The translations under genes and the position numbers were made by a program. From contig NC_135717.1 of assembly GCF_964656455.1 (NCBI RefSeq), positions 16,758,775 through 16,822,774 of the forward strand: a stretch of DNA of 64,000 nucleotides, read 5' to 3'. The stretch is from Halichoerus grypus (Eukaryota; Chordata; Mammalia; Carnivora; Phocidae). Below are positions 53,601-63,310 of the stretch, piece after piece; the stretch's first letter is position 1; each line of letters opens with the position of its first letter. Under the pieces are notes generated by a model, which saw only the letters and a program-made list of their open reading frames with translations, had not been told where the DNA came from and did no database searches.

Positions 53601-56600
53601 ATGACGGCCTGTCATAACTGTCTGTTGACTTGTCTGACCTCCAGAGCAGACCGTGAACCCCTTCCGGGCAGGCACCATGTTTTATTTACCTCAGTGGAGC
53701 CAGTGCCCAGAACAGGGCTCAGCACAGGCAGGTGCTCAATCAACTTTCCTCAAGCACGTGATGAGCATCTGGTGGGCAGGGGCTTTAATTTTTGGTGAGC
53801 ACGCCATCGTTCCCTTCAAGTCTCAGGAGAGTGAGCGTGTGTGGGCACTCAGCGCATGCTGCCAAAAGCCACGAGGAAGAGTGCACTTAGCAGTCACGTG
53901 CTCCAGCTCTGGGAGAGGCCTCACGATGTCGTGACTTATTTTATAGGTGGGGACACGGTCCCAGGGAGGGATGGAACTGCTCAGATGTTCATGCCAGGAA
54001 AAACAAAATCCACATCTCTGGGCTGGCAGGCCCAGGCTCTTTCCACCAGATCCTGCTGCCTTGAAGCTAAACCACCAGCTGAGTGTCAAGGATTTGAGGA
54101 GAGGAAATCTGGCTTTGGCCCTGGGTTTGGGAGTGTGTGGTCCAGCAGATGAGGATAGATACTGTTTCCCTCTTCTTTTACATCATGATGCCGCCCACCC
54201 CAATTCGGCTTTGAGGAAACTACCTGCTCTTAACTGAATACCCTTCGATGAGAAGACTGATCAGGGTGCCCTGTCCTGCCTGGAATTTGCTCCTTGAGCA
54301 GTGTTATTAGGATCCTGGTGAGGTCTGAAGCTGATGCTTGGCAGGGACCTGGAGTAGATTGACTGAAGGGGCCATGTCCTGAAGAGTCCATCCATTATTC
54401 CCTCCCCTCAAGAGCCCCCAGAGCCTCCACTGTGGTTCTCCTTCTTCCCAGTCTTGCTTTGCCAAATACAAGCTCCGATACGTTCCTTTCCTGCTGAAGT
54501 GGGTTGTATTTGGTTTCTATTGCTTAAAACCAAAGACTCCTCTATAATACAGTCTTGCTAAACTGAAATTCTACTCTCCCCTGTTTCCTATCAATTCCCC
54601 TAAGTCATCTCTTCTTACCGCATGTTGGTGCCTCGGTGTCCCTTCTTCCTCCCAGAGAGAGAAATTTAGGGAGACGTTGATGGGAGAGATGAGGTCTTGA
54701 ATGCATACCTGAGGGTGATGAGAGTACCACCTATATTGTGAGTTTAATCTTCCAGTGAAATGCTCACCCGGTTCATACTTCACAAATGATGAGATTCTAG
54801 CATCAGGTGTTTATAATATGCCCAGGGTCGCTTCTCAGCCTGAGTATCTCCCTCAGCCCCAACTCCCATGGCAGACATTGTTAATCAACCACCCCACTTT
54901 TCCCATTGAGTCCTGACCAAAGTCCCTGAGTCTCTGTCAAACCGCTCTAGGCAGCCATTATTGAAGTTTGCACAAGAAAAGAATATTCTAGAAAAACTAG
55001 AATATCCTAGTTCCTTGAGAACAGTGATGGGTCTTGGCCTTTTATGTTATTACCAGTCCCTCACACTGGCACTTTGTAGGCACCCAAATCATCTTCACCT
55101 GAACTCCTTCACCAACCCAAAGAGGCAGGCATTATTATCTCCACATTAGAGATGGGGAACATAAGGTCAACAAAGGTAATCCAAGTTTCCTAAGGCCTAG
55201 AGCTAGGAAGTGAACCCAAATCTGTCCAATTCCAAGTCCAAGGTCTTCCCATCATGACACACTACCTCTTCTCTGGCAAATTTATGTTGAAAATTTCCAA
55301 ATCACGTGGTGGGTACGGGTGGGGTGCAAGGAAGCAGAGGGGCACTGAACGCAGGTATGAATGAGCTAAGATAATGGGCTCGTAACTGTTGACACTGGGT
55401 GATGAGTATTTGGGGGTTCACTGAGCTATTTTTTTTTTTTTTGCTTTTATGTTTGAAATTTCCCCATAACAAAAAAATTTAAAACAAACTTCAAAATCTT
55501 TTTGTTTTTAGACGGGGGATGAGGGAAAGAGGGAGAGGGAGAGAGATAATCTCAAGCAGACTCCATGCTGAGCACGGAGCTCGACACGGGGCTCGATCTC
55601 ACGACCCTGAGATCATGACCTGAGCCGAAATCAAGAGTTGGACGCTTAACTGACTGAGCCACCCAGGAGCCCCCGAACTTCAAAATCTTACACACCAATC
55701 CCATACCCAGTCTCTTATTAAATATCTAAGGGATCAGAATAATTTACCATCAACCCTACTTTACACAGGACTGTTAGAAGCAAACTGAATTTGGGCGTCT
55801 CAGCAGTTGCTCAAACTGATATTTAAAAAACCTTTTTCTGCGAGGGATGTTACTAATAAATGACTATGTGTGCCTGGCAAATAAGGGCACACCGCTGTGA
55901 CTGAATATTCTGTACCTATTAAAATACTTATAAAAAGCTGGGTAGCAGCATTAATATATGATGTGTGGAAAAATTAGGGGGAAAATGGGAAGTATTTTCT
56001 AATGGTAACGATGTCAAAACGCCTACGTCCATAGATTGAGGACTAGAGAAAATATGCTAACGGTATTATTACCACTATTGCACAATGAGATGGTGGTGTA
56101 GAGAGATCCAAGGGCCTGTGACCCAGCTGGTCGGTGACCGAGCCGAGCCTTGCACCCACTGCGGTCAGCTCCGCCGCCCCCGCACTTCCTAGCGCAGCCC
56201 CGATGGCTCCCTTACCGGGAAGCGGAACCAGAACTTGGTGCAGGACGGGTCTCCAGTGACCACTGCGTTCCCGCTGAGTTCGTGTCTCCCTCCTGGGAAC
56301 AGCCCCCGGCTTCTGGTCCGATGGCCATCCAGCTGCAGAGTGTAAGTGAGGTTGGCAACCAGGAGCCCTGGGCAGGGAGAAAAGGCAGAAGGTGAAGGGT
56401 GGGGCCATAAGCAACAGCTCTGGGGAGCGGAGTGGGGGGAACGGCACTGACCTTGAAATTGGAGGGTGAGAAGCTTGACCTGGAAACACACTGTGATGTT
56501 AACTCCTTCTTTCTTCTTGTTACTGGTTGAATAGGAGCATTCCACTTCATGCACTGGGATCTCCGCCGGGGAGAAGGACATCTGAGTGAGGATGTCCACC

Positions 56601-59600
56601 ACAGGCCGGGCGCTGCAGAGCGGAAAACAAGAACACTTTCCCTGGGCCTCAACTGCACTCCCAGTCAGACCCGGGGCTCCTTCTACCCGCGTCCAGAGGA
56701 CTCTCCTCCCCGAAAGCAGACCTCAACAGCACTGTCTCCTCGAAACAGTAATAATAATGGTAATTCATTAGGGCTTCCCAGTTCCTTCTAGCAGCCCTCT
56801 GACCCATTTTCCATACGGAAGAGTGAGCTTTGGGGGGCGGGGGGAGGGACAAGGAGAAAGAGACAGAGAATCCCAGGCAGGCTCCACACCCGGGGTGAAG
56901 CCTGCCACAGGGCTCCATCTCACGACTCTGAGCTCATGACCCGAACGGAAATCAAGAGTCAGACGCTCAACCAATTGAGCCACCCAGGGCCCCCAGGAGA
57001 GCGAGCTTTTGGAAAGAGAAATCCTGTGGAGCTACTTCCGTGCTTATAATGCTTCACTGATGCCACGTGGCCTTCGGAATGAAATCCAAACTTGTTACTA
57101 TCCGTGTCACGCTGCCTGCCTCTCCCATCTTATTTCCTCCCACCCTCTCCCTTGGCTGATGTTCTGGCCGAGTCCAGCTTTTGCCTGCCTCGTGGCCTCC
57201 GCACATCCTGAGCTTTCTACATGAAGGCTCTTACCCCAGACTTCTGCAAGCCTGGCTCCTTCTCCTTTTCTAAGTCCCAGCTCAAATATCACCTCCTCCG
57301 AGAGGCCTTTCTCGGCCACCCCATCTAGAGGAGGTCTCGCCTACTGTTCCATCTCACAGAACGCTGTTCACTTCCCTCACGGCACTCGCCACGAGTTGTA
57401 ATCACCTCCCTGTGTGCTTAACTTTTTATTACAGATTTCCCCACATATACACTCTGTACTCAATGCTTGGTCCAGTATTTAAAACCCAGCAGGTGCTCTA
57501 GTCCACTCACTGATGTTACACGATGCCTCCAGTAACTGGAAGACAGGGGAGAGACAGGAATTGTCGTCACCATTTCAAAAATGAGAAACTGAGGACCTGA
57601 GGAGCTAAGTGACTGGGGTCAGACCACCCAAGAAGTAAATGGTAGAGCTTTGACCTGAATCCAGGTGACCAGGTTCTATTTTTTTTTTTAAAGATTTTTA
57701 TCTATTTACTCATGAGAGACACAGAGAGAGAGACGCAGAGGCAGAGGGAGAAGCAGGCTCCTCGCTGAGCAGGGAGCCCGATGTGGGGCTCGATCCCAGG
57801 ACGCTGAGATCATGACCTGCGCAGAAGGCAGGTGCTTCACCGACTGAGCCACCCAGGCGCCCCAGGTGACCAGGTTCTAGAGCCATCACAGGATGTTGCT
57901 TCTCTAGGAGGTTTCAATGTCAGCCAGGCCTGGGTTCCAATCCCAGTCTGTCACGGAACTGTAGCTGTTTAAACCTGAGTAAGACATGAAGGCTGTGCAG
58001 GAAGAGACCAGAGGAGTCCTAGCACAGGGGTAGCTGTTCAAAGGACGAGAGAGCTGAGATTATCAACAGTCCCATCTTACCTGAGCACGATCACCTGCCC
58101 CTCAGCTCCCACAGCCACATCTGTCAGGCCGTCTCCTCCGAGGTCTTTCACCCCGTGGATGGAGCGTCCAAACCACTGAATTCCTGAGAACACCTGGGTC
58201 CCTTCAATCCGCTGAGACCAAGAGAAAAATTCCTGCTAAGCTAGGGAGAGGACAGGCCGTTGGGGGGGAAGGGTCAGGCGGAGGAGTGGGGTCTGGGCTT
58301 GGAGGCTTCTGGGTGCCCGGGAACGGGTTTGGATGGGCAGGTAGGGTGCCTCTCACCTGGCTCGGCCGGGGGCTCAGCCCCCCGTACTGCCCGTTGAAGA
58401 CGTACACGGCCCCCTGCTCCTCCAGAGGGGCCCCCACCGCCACGTCCGCCAGCCCATCCCCATTGATGTCCGTCAGGGCCGCGATGGCTGCTCCGAATCG
58501 CCCAAGCGGGTAGCCAGGGTCCCCCTGCAGCTCTGAGACCACTTCGAACCCCAGCTGGGAAGGAGCAAAGTGACAAGCCCCGCTTCAGGCACTCAGCACG
58601 CGTTTGCAGGGGGCGGCACCGTGTACATGGAGGACGCTGAGGAAGGGTCGGGTGTGGTCCCTCACACAACGGGAACGGTGCTGCGGACCGACCTGGGCTC
58701 AGGTCCCAGCTCCACCCCTTGCTGTCTGGGTGACCTTGGGGCTTTGGAAGGTGACTCGGCCTTGCTGAGCCGCAGCGCTCCCATTTATGAAGGAAAGCTC
58801 AGAGTTTCCCAGAAGGTGACTGTGTGAGGACCAACGGGGGTGTCCTGTAAATAAAAGGTTTGGCCCTGGGCCTTGCACACAGCCTACCCTCCCTGAGCAC
58901 GGAGTGTCAGCTCTCGTTTGTCAGTTGTTCTAAAGGGCTGATCCACCATGATCAGTCAGGGAAAGCCTTTCAGAATAGTTGGGACCTGGGTCAGCCTGGG
59001 AATCTGTTTCTCCTACCCCTGCATGTCCTGGTCCCCACCTGTTTTTTCTGGTAGATAAACACCCGGCCTCCTCTCTGCTCCCCATAGAACAAGGGGGCTC
59101 CGATCAGCAGCAGCTCTGTCTCCCCATCTTGGTCCATGTCAATGCCACACAGCTCGCCACCGAAGTAAGAGCCAATCTGCACGGAGAGGAAGATGTCTGA
59201 GGGAGCCCCGTGAGCCGGACACCTCCTCCCCCTCAGCTGTACCATGTCCATCTTACTCCATCCCTCAAATGCAGGTGCAAGTCCTGGACCACCCCTGCCC
59301 CCCCCACCTCCGCAGAGCCTTGTAGGAGTCAGGACAAGGAGGGTGCTCTGAGGTTCTGTTTCTTAAACTGGCAGGTGGAGACGACAAAGCTCAGCTCGAG
59401 GGCTCCGTGGGGACTGAATGTGACAGTGCTTGGTACAGGGCCTGCCGCACTGTGAGTGGGTGAGTGCTTGCCGACAGCAGGGAGCATGACCAGTGCCGTA
59501 CCGGTCCCCGACCTGCGGATGCCCCCTGGGGCCGTGCTCACCTGGCTCCCGTCTATCTTCTGGATTTGGTTCCAGTGTCCTCTTTCCTTTGACTTCTGGA

Positions 59601-61124
59601 ACAGCAGCACCCGCCCCACATGCTGATGTCGGGGGGCTCCAGCGGCCAGCAGGGAAGTGAGCCTTTGGGAGGGCAGCCAGGTCACTGTGTAACCTGAGGG
59701 GCGTGGCGGAGAGAGAGAGAGAGAGAGAGAGAATGGGAGAGAGGGAGGACAGGGGCTTGGAATTAGAAGCGCAATGGCATCTGGAAGAAAGTAAAACCCA
59801 GGGACAAAAAGGGCAGAGACTCTGGGAAACTGGGTTAGTAGCAGAGATACACAGAAATAGTCAGAGGACCTTCTCCGGAGAAAAGCAGCCATGTGATCCG
59901 AGTGGCACAAATCCTGCCATCTTGGTCCAAAACTGCATTTCTCAAACTGTGGCCAACACACAGGCCCAGGAAAAAGCAGCCACGGACGACAGGCTGCCAG
60001 TAAACATGGCGCATCTTCCTGAGCCTCAGCTGACCTGAAGGTTGGGAAGGGAGACTACACTATTTAAAAATAATCAGATAACGGGGAGCCCGGGTGGCTC
60101 AGTCGGTTGGGCATCTGCCTTCGGCTCAGGTCATGATCCCAGAGTCCTGGGATCCAGCCCTGGTTGTTGGGGGGGGGGGTCCCTGCTCAGCAGGGAGTCC
60201 ACCTCTCTCTCCCCTCTACTCATGCTCTCTCTGTCTCAAATAAACAAATAAAATCTTTAAAAAAATAAAGTGAGGGGCGCCTGGGTGGCTCAGTCGTTAA
60301 GCGTCTGCCTTCGGCTCAGGTCATGATCCCAGGGTCCTGGGATCGAGCCCCGCATCGGGCTCCCTGCTCGGCGGGAAGCCTGCTTCTCCCTCTCCCACTC
60401 CCCCTGCTTGTGTTCCCTCTCTCGCTGTGTCTCTCTCTGTCAAATAAATAAAATCTTTAAAAAAAAAAAAAAGTGAGATATATTCATAAGAAGAATGCAA
60501 AATCTGTATGAATATTAAAAATAAAGCAGGAGACTTGAACACATTTTATTTAGAGTTATCCCTTCAGGCCACCTTCCTAGTCCACAGCTTGCGTGTGAGC
60601 GAGGTTTCTCCCCTGTGAGCACGTTGCGGGGACATCTGAGGAAATGCAGCAGGAAACTGGACCAGGGACTGTGTTTGAGCCAGGACCCATCCGATAGGAA
60701 CGCTCTGATTCAGGAGACGACTAACTGACCCAATTTCAGCTTCTCTGCTTAGAGTAGTTGCAAATGAGTGACAAAAACAGAGCCATCCGAGACGCCACAG
60801 CGCAGGAGAAGAAGGGTAGAGAGGCTGAACACCTTTCCCATTCATCCGTGTACATTCCTGGAGCGCTGGGGTTAGGAACTTGCCCTCTGAAATCAGAGGC
60901 AAGGTTTTATTCCTAGTGCTGATGCTTCCCAGCTGTGTGATTGTGGTCAATTACACCACGCACTGAGGCTCAGTTTTCTTATCCAAAAAACGGGATAGTA
61001 CCAGCCTCATAGGGTGGTTTTGAGGGTTAAAGACGACCGCATATAGAAAATGCTTAGCATTATGCTAGTGATATCTAAACTAAGATCTGAAGGAGAGTTG
61101 CACCACGGGCATCCGGGATTGATT

Positions 61125-61159
<35 letters not shown>

Positions 61160-63310
61160 TTTTAGCAGGAGTTGAAATGTTTTTTTCTTTTCTTCTTATT
61201 GAAGTATAGTTGACACAAGGTGATATATGTACAATCATATATCTATATGTACACATATAATATATATACATGCATATATAATCGTATCCATATATACACA
61301 TACATATATACACATGCATTGTGTGTGTGTCTAGTGGGACAGGCGCCTAACTAGAGATTAAACCGTAGGCTATTCTTGAAAGAGCAGTGTTGCTGACTAG
61401 CTCGCAGGATACTGGGGGACACAAAGCTCCTTGAAGTGTTAGGGTTAGGAACTATAGTGTAAGTGTGTTGCTTACTAGCACAGACTTTGGGGGCTACACT
61501 ACTGGGCTCCACCTACTTGTTCTGTGACCCTGGGCAAGTTATTTAAACTCTCCTGGGCTCAGTTCCTTCATCTATAGAATAGAAGTAATAGGGGTGCCTG
61601 GGTGGCTCAGTTGGTTGAACATCCGACTCTTGATTTCGGCTCAGGTCATGATCTTGGGGTCCTGGGATCGAGCCCCGCGTCAGGCTCCGTGCTCAGCCGG
61701 GAGTCAGCTTGGGAGTCTCTCTCTCCCTCTGCCCCTCCCCCCGCTCGTTGGCTCTCGAATGCGTGCACTCTCTCTCTCTCTCTAATAAAAAAATAAAATC
61801 TTAAAAAAAATAGAGTAGGTAATAAAAATGCCTACTCACAGGGTTACTGTAAGAATAAAATGAGATAAAATAAGATAAAATCTGTCAATACATGTCATGC
61901 ACCAGTGCCGGGCACATAATACTTAGTAAAGAATGTCAAAAGAGAGAGAGAAAATCATGGAGGGTAGCCCTCCTTAGAAGGGTAGATGCAAGATGAATGG
62001 CACCAATTTTCCCAAGGTAATTATATAAGGAAGTCTTTGTGCTCTGTGAGTTTAATAAAGACATGGCCCACCCCTATACAGGGGTCATGCATGAGGCCGG
62101 GTGAGGGGGTTTCTAGGTAGATCCTGGAAGCAGTCCTACCCCAGGGCTCTTGAAGCCAGTCTGTGCCTTGACACAAGTTGACTATATGAGCGTGAACTGG
62201 AAGAGTGATAACCTCTGTGCACAAGAGTGAGGCCTCTCTGCGCCTGAGACCGGCATCCGCTTGGGTGGACTCGCAGCCACAGAATTGTGCGGGACAAGCT
62301 CACAACAGCGACACCATAAGGCAGAGAGAAGCAACTGCAACTGTGGACAGACCAGGTGCCTTTGCTCTGCACTTGGCATCTGAAGATCTCTTGAGGTGAA
62401 TCAACCTTGGAGTTCATGGACAATTCTAGAGGAGGAAGCCTCAAGGAGGAACTGCTGGTCCCCCTACTAATGAGGCAGGCTGCTATAAAATGGACCCAGG
62501 ATTTAATTTATGGGTAAGACCTAGAGAGGTCGCTGGGTAGGCAAGCTTGAGCAAGCTTAGGATGGGACGGTTTGAATAATGCTGGTTGGCACTGGTCTAC
62601 AAGGGTGGTCCTTAGCTAACTAGATATTTAGGTCTGGCGGAATACTGGCTTGGTGTGTGAAAGTTAGGTAAAGGAGGTGGCTGGGGATATGGGCTCAAGG
62701 TTGGCTCGTTGGCATGTGGAAGGCCTGCTCACAGTCCCCTTGTTCACTCTCTGTAGGAATTAGCTAGCTCTGGGAGGGGCAGTGTCTCTGGGATTCGCAA
62801 GGCCTCAAGATGTCCAAGGATCATAAAACACAGAAAATAAAAGCATGATTACTACACAGCAGAGGGGTTATTAAGGGAAAAATTAAATGTTGTAGCCATA
62901 TTTAAATTCTGAGTTTGTTCATGCTGGTTACTTAACCGCTTTCATTATTGTTTTGAAAGTCAGTCTGAGTGACCCTGGCCCCTCAGACCAAAGAAACGTA
63001 GCAGAAAAGAAAAGTACTTACCCAAATACCCTGCTCTCGCTTCTGGTGTCAGTGGTTCATTCCCAACAAATCTATCATCCTGCAGGTCTGCCTCCAGGTC
63101 TAGAAAGCCCCCAGCCCAGTCCTTGGCTCCGACTGCCCCCACGACGCCATGGCCCTGCCCAGGGAGGAGATGAGCATGCTTGGCCCTGTGTCCACAACAT
63201 CCCGAAGCTCCCCCCTGCTTCAGGCCCGCCACTCACGTGGCTGAGATCAGCGCTGATCCCACTGGAGGACAGCTCCATGGTGAAAGATGTCAGGTCCTGT
63301 TTGCTTGTGC
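38554..63310 (-). CDS. ITGAL: ITGAL, integrin alpha-L (CD11a/LFA-1 alpha), C-terminal 22 coding exons
   Basis: Integrin alpha-L pairs with beta-2 (CD18) to form LFA-1, which binds ICAMs on leukocytes. The window holds 22 coding exons on the minus strand (2507 coding nt, about 834 residues), all in phase with GT/AG borders. In transcript order they are 63310-63237, 63154-63022, 59693-59542, 59176-59039, 58554-58357, 58211-58081, 56612-56452, 56367-56216, 54708-54619, 51854-51798, 51704-51631, 51286-51145, 49278-49168, 48831-48752, 48653-48567, 47043-46968, 42475-42362, 42102-42046, 41949-41851, 41448-41353, 40677-40567 and 38727-38554. They cover the segment after the I domain, the propeller blades with three calcium loops, the leg domains with about ten N-glycosylation sequons, one membrane helix and the tail with GFFKR. 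Human ITGAL has 31 exons, so these would be exons 10-31. The signal peptide, N-terminal blades and I domain lie beyond the right edge. Close residue match excludes ITGAM, ITGAX and ITGAD. Confidence 0.96.
39228..39453 (+). mobile_element. Can-SINE with expanded (CT)n
   Basis: Plus-strand SINE in the last ITGAL intron; its CT-rich region has grown into a (CT)n tract at about 39393-39411. AAATAGGTGGCAATTA and AAATAGGTAGAAATTA flank it. Confidence 0.9.
39665..39870 (-). mobile_element. Can-SINE with 14-bp target-site duplication
   Basis: Minus-strand copy. CATTTACGTTTTCT occurs at 39651-39664 and 39871-39884. Confidence 0.95.
40080..40290. mobile_element. L2-like fragment
   Basis: Carries the L2 3'-end wording: CAAATCCCAACTCAAATGCC, CTCCCGGGAGGCCTTCCCGG, and TTAGACTGTGAGCCCCCCAA. 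Called by resemblance. Confidence 0.6.
40567..40677 (-). CDS. ITGAL: ITGAL exon: transmembrane segment
   Basis: Encodes 37 residues: [17 protein letters not shown], then the hydrophobic helix [18 protein letters not shown], ending YK. Donor AAG|GTGGGG, acceptor CTCCTGCAG. This is the single membrane span of the alpha chain. Confidence 0.96.
41353..41448 (-). CDS. ITGAL: ITGAL exon: membrane-proximal calf-2 segment
   Basis: 32 residues beginning [15 protein letters not shown], with sequons NSSK and NASL near the end. Donor CAG|GTATGG. Confidence 0.95.
41851..41949 (-). CDS. ITGAL: ITGAL exon: calf-2 segment
   Basis: 33 residues from [14 protein letters not shown] to VELVGEIE, with two cysteines. 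Acceptor CTTGGCAG, donor GAG|GTAGCA. Confidence 0.95.
42046..42102 (-). CDS. ITGAL: ITGAL exon: short calf segment with weak donor
   Basis: 19 residues ([19 protein letters not shown]). The donor is GAG|GTCCGG, far from consensus. Reading on to the next stronger donor (CAG|GTGGGA) would meet an in-frame TGA, so the weak site appears to be the one used. Confidence 0.9.
42362..42475 (-). CDS. ITGAL: ITGAL exon: calf segment
   Basis: 38 residues from [18 protein letters not shown] to HKWSVQM. Acceptor ATCCTAG-type on the minus strand, donor ATG|GTGAGT. Confidence 0.95.
43845..44225. mobile_element. L1 3'-end fragment in an ITGAL intron
   Basis: Follows the old-L1 end wording (CTCCTAGGTATATACCCAG..., AACATTCAAGCAACACGG, then a CACTGAACCATATGC end), cut by a minus-strand SINE at 44229. 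Confidence 0.65.
44229..44436 (-). mobile_element. Can-SINE
   Basis: Minus-strand copy, ending CACCCAGGTGCCCC. It lies in L1-derived sequence within an ITGAL intron. Confidence 0.9.
44467..44645 (+). mobile_element. Can-SINE
   Basis: Plus-strand copy. AAAAGCAGGTATATC before and AAAGCAGGTAAATC after form the target duplication. Confidence 0.9.
45115..45235 (-). mobile_element. MIR element
   Basis: Contains CATCCCCATTTTACTGATTG and AAACTGAGGCTCAGAGAGGT followed by CCCAAGGCCACACAGC, the conserved MIR core. Confidence 0.75.
46968..47043 (-). CDS. ITGAL: ITGAL exon: calf segment
   Basis: Completes a split codon, then [14 protein letters not shown] to LVKHIYQ; contains sequon NST. Acceptor TCTCCACAG, donor CAG|GTATGA. 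Confidence 0.95.
47390..47530. mobile_element. L2-like fragment
   Basis: Resembles the L2 3' region with CACCTGCCTACTCGGAATCC and CCGATGGCCCCCTGCTGCCC. A (CT)n tract follows at about 47622-47649. Confidence 0.5.
48120..48330. mobile_element. MIR element
   Basis: Contains TTTTGGAGTCAGACAGACCC and CTTCCTAGCTTTAAGACTCTGAG in MIR order. Diverged. Confidence 0.6.
48567..48653 (-). CDS. ITGAL: ITGAL exon: calf-1 segment
   Basis: Begins by completing a cysteine codon, then [19 protein letters not shown] to YPINILTE. Donor GA|GTAAGT is strong. Confidence 0.95.
48752..48831 (-). CDS. ITGAL: ITGAL exon: thigh/calf segment
   Basis: Encodes [21 protein letters not shown] then HANVS; sequons NSS and NVS. 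Ends in phase 2 at a cysteine codon, with donor GTGAGC. Confidence 0.95.
49168..49278 (-). CDS. ITGAL: ITGAL exon: leg segment
   Basis: 37 residues from [18 protein letters not shown] to [10 protein letters not shown] with sequon NVS. Donor TCG|GTGAGT. Confidence 0.95.
49845..50285. mobile_element. L1 3'-end fragment in an ITGAL intron
   Basis: Contains CATACAATGGAGTATTATTC, ATGATTCCACGTCTGTGAAA and the TTTTACCACAATAACC end. Same family as 7780-8350. Confidence 0.7.
50575..50780 (+). mobile_element. Can-SINE
   Basis: Plus-strand copy with an AAAAT-rich tail. AACCCAGGCTTGG before and AAGCCAGGCC after suggest a diverged target duplication. Confidence 0.9.
51145..51286 (-). CDS. ITGAL: ITGAL exon: leg segment
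   Basis: Completes a split codon, then [16 protein letters not shown] to [19 protein letters not shown] is the alpha-L hallmark region. Donor AAG|GTGAGC. Confidence 0.96.
51631..51704 (-). CDS. ITGAL: ITGAL exon: thigh segment
   Basis: Encodes [20 protein letters not shown] and FSSA; the CGEDKKC motif is conserved among integrin alpha chains. Ends in phase 2, with donor GTGAGG. Confidence 0.96.
51798..51854 (-). CDS. ITGAL: ITGAL exon: thigh segment (short)
   Basis: 19 residues, [19 protein letters not shown]. Acceptor TGCTCAG, donor GAG|GTAAGA. A CAGCAG at the acceptor could allow a one-codon (NAGNAG) alternative. Confidence 0.93.
52980..53150. mobile_element. L2-like fragment
   Basis: GCAAGACCCAGAACCAGTGAC and CCCCAGGAAGCCTTTCTTAA follow L2 3'-end order. 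More L2-like wording occurs at 53580-53720. Confidence 0.55.
54619..54708 (-). CDS. ITGAL: ITGAL exon: thigh segment
   Basis: 30 residues starting [20 protein letters not shown] and ending PRHQHA, with sequons NVS and NFS. Donor GCG|GTAAGA. Confidence 0.96.
55500..55675 (-). mobile_element. Can-SINE, older subfamily
   Basis: Minus-strand diverged copy. ACTTCAAAATCTT flanks it on both sides (about 55487 and 55677). Confidence 0.85.
56216..56367 (-). CDS. ITGAL: ITGAL exon: thigh segment
   Basis: Completes a glycine codon, then [29 protein letters not shown] and FWFRFP. Sequon NLT. Donor CCG|GTAAGG. Confidence 0.96.
56452..56612 (-). CDS. ITGAL: ITGAL exon: propeller-thigh junction
   Basis: Encodes [35 protein letters not shown] and VNITVCFQV. 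Sequon NIT. It continues the last propeller strand into the thigh domain. Confidence 0.96.
56830..56994 (-). mobile_element. Can-SINE, old
   Basis: Diverged minus-strand copy lacking a clear poly(T). GAGTGAGCTTT and GAGCGAGCTTT flank it. Confidence 0.8.
57050..57480. mobile_element. L2-like fragment
   Basis: Long L2-type segment: GAATGAAATCCAAACTTGTT, CAGCTCAAATATCACCTCCT, GAGAGGCCTTTCTCGGCC. One of the longest L2 remnants here. Confidence 0.65.
57679..57863 (-). mobile_element. Can-SINE
   Basis: Minus-strand copy, flanked by CAGGTGACCAGGTTCTA at about 57662-57678 and 57864-57880. Confidence 0.93.
58081..58211 (-). CDS. ITGAL: ITGAL exon: propeller blade with calcium loop
   Basis: Encodes [20 protein letters not shown], then the loop DLGGDGLTD, then [12 protein letters not shown]. 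Ends in phase 2, with donor GTAAGA. The third loop position is G where the calcium-loop consensus prefers D, N or E. Confidence 0.95.
58357..58554 (-). CDS. ITGAL: ITGAL exon: propeller blade with calcium loop
   Basis: 66 residues starting [20 protein letters not shown], with calcium loop DINGDGLAD and [15 protein letters not shown]. Donor CAG|GTGAGA. Confidence 0.96.
59039..59176 (-). CDS. ITGAL: ITGAL exon: propeller blade with calcium loop
   Basis: 46 residues starting [12 protein letters not shown], with calcium loop DMDQDGETE, then [16 protein letters not shown] and VFIYQKKQ. Donor CAG|GTGGGG. Confidence 0.96.
59542..59693 (-). CDS. ITGAL: ITGAL exon: propeller blade
   Basis: Completes a glycine codon, then [32 protein letters not shown] and IQKIDGSQ. 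Donor CAG|GTGAGC. A (GA)n tract lies just upstream in the intron (about 59711-59732 on the plus strand). Confidence 0.96.
59711..59732. repeat. (GA)n microsatellite
   Basis: Perfect GA dinucleotide tract about 20 bases from an ITGAL exon acceptor; on the transcript strand it is a (TC)n that may act as the polypyrimidine tract. Confidence 0.85.
60081..60262 (+). mobile_element. Can-SINE, first of a pair
   Basis: Plus-strand copy with a G-run at about 60170-60179. Its tail abuts a second SINE. Confidence 0.9.
60274..60472 (+). mobile_element. Can-SINE, second of a pair
   Basis: Young full-length plus-strand copy. AAAGTGAG on both sides marks the target site in the previous SINE's tail. Confidence 0.93.
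60880..61080. mobile_element. MIR element
   Basis: Contains CTTCCCAGCTGTGTGATTGT, ACTGAGGCTCAGTTTTCTTA and CATAGGGTGGTTTTGAGGGT in MIR order. Confidence 0.7.
61123..61161. repeat. (TTTA)n microsatellite
   Basis: About nine TTTA units in an ITGAL intron. Confidence 0.85.
61185..61330. repeat. L1-like start followed by a TATACA-rich tract
   Basis: TTATTGAAGTATAGTTGACA is a common old-L1 phrase. It runs into an impure (TA/CA)n tract up to about 61330. Confidence 0.6.
61590..61812 (+). mobile_element. Can-SINE inserted in a MIR
   Basis: Plus-strand copy splitting a MIR whose halves lie at about 61480-61589 and 61825-61930. AGAAGTAATA precedes and AGTAGGTAATAA follows. Confidence 0.88.
62000..63010. 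other. ITGAL: ITGAL intron, no gene recognised
   Basis: Intronic sequence without SINEs. Open frames on either strand are short and have no recognisable domain. Confidence 0.5.
63022..63154 (-). CDS. ITGAL: ITGAL exon: propeller blade after the I domain
   Basis: Encodes [35 protein letters not shown] and ARAGYLG. Acceptor GGGCAG, donor G|GTAAGT. Confidence 0.96.
63237..63310 (-). CDS. ITGAL: ITGAL exon: segment just after the I domain (first in window)
   Basis: Completes a glycine codon, then [19 protein letters not shown] and ADLSH. Acceptor CCCTCAG, donor CAC|GTGAGT. In human alpha-L this follows the end of the I domain, so all I-domain exons are to the right of the window. Confidence 0.95.

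Noticed and set aside
38554..63310. Assignment to ITGAM, ITGAX or ITGAD
   Set aside because: The tail, the NNLEEDAYW region and the calcium loops match alpha-L residue by residue, and the neighbour ZNF768 matches the ITGAL locus.
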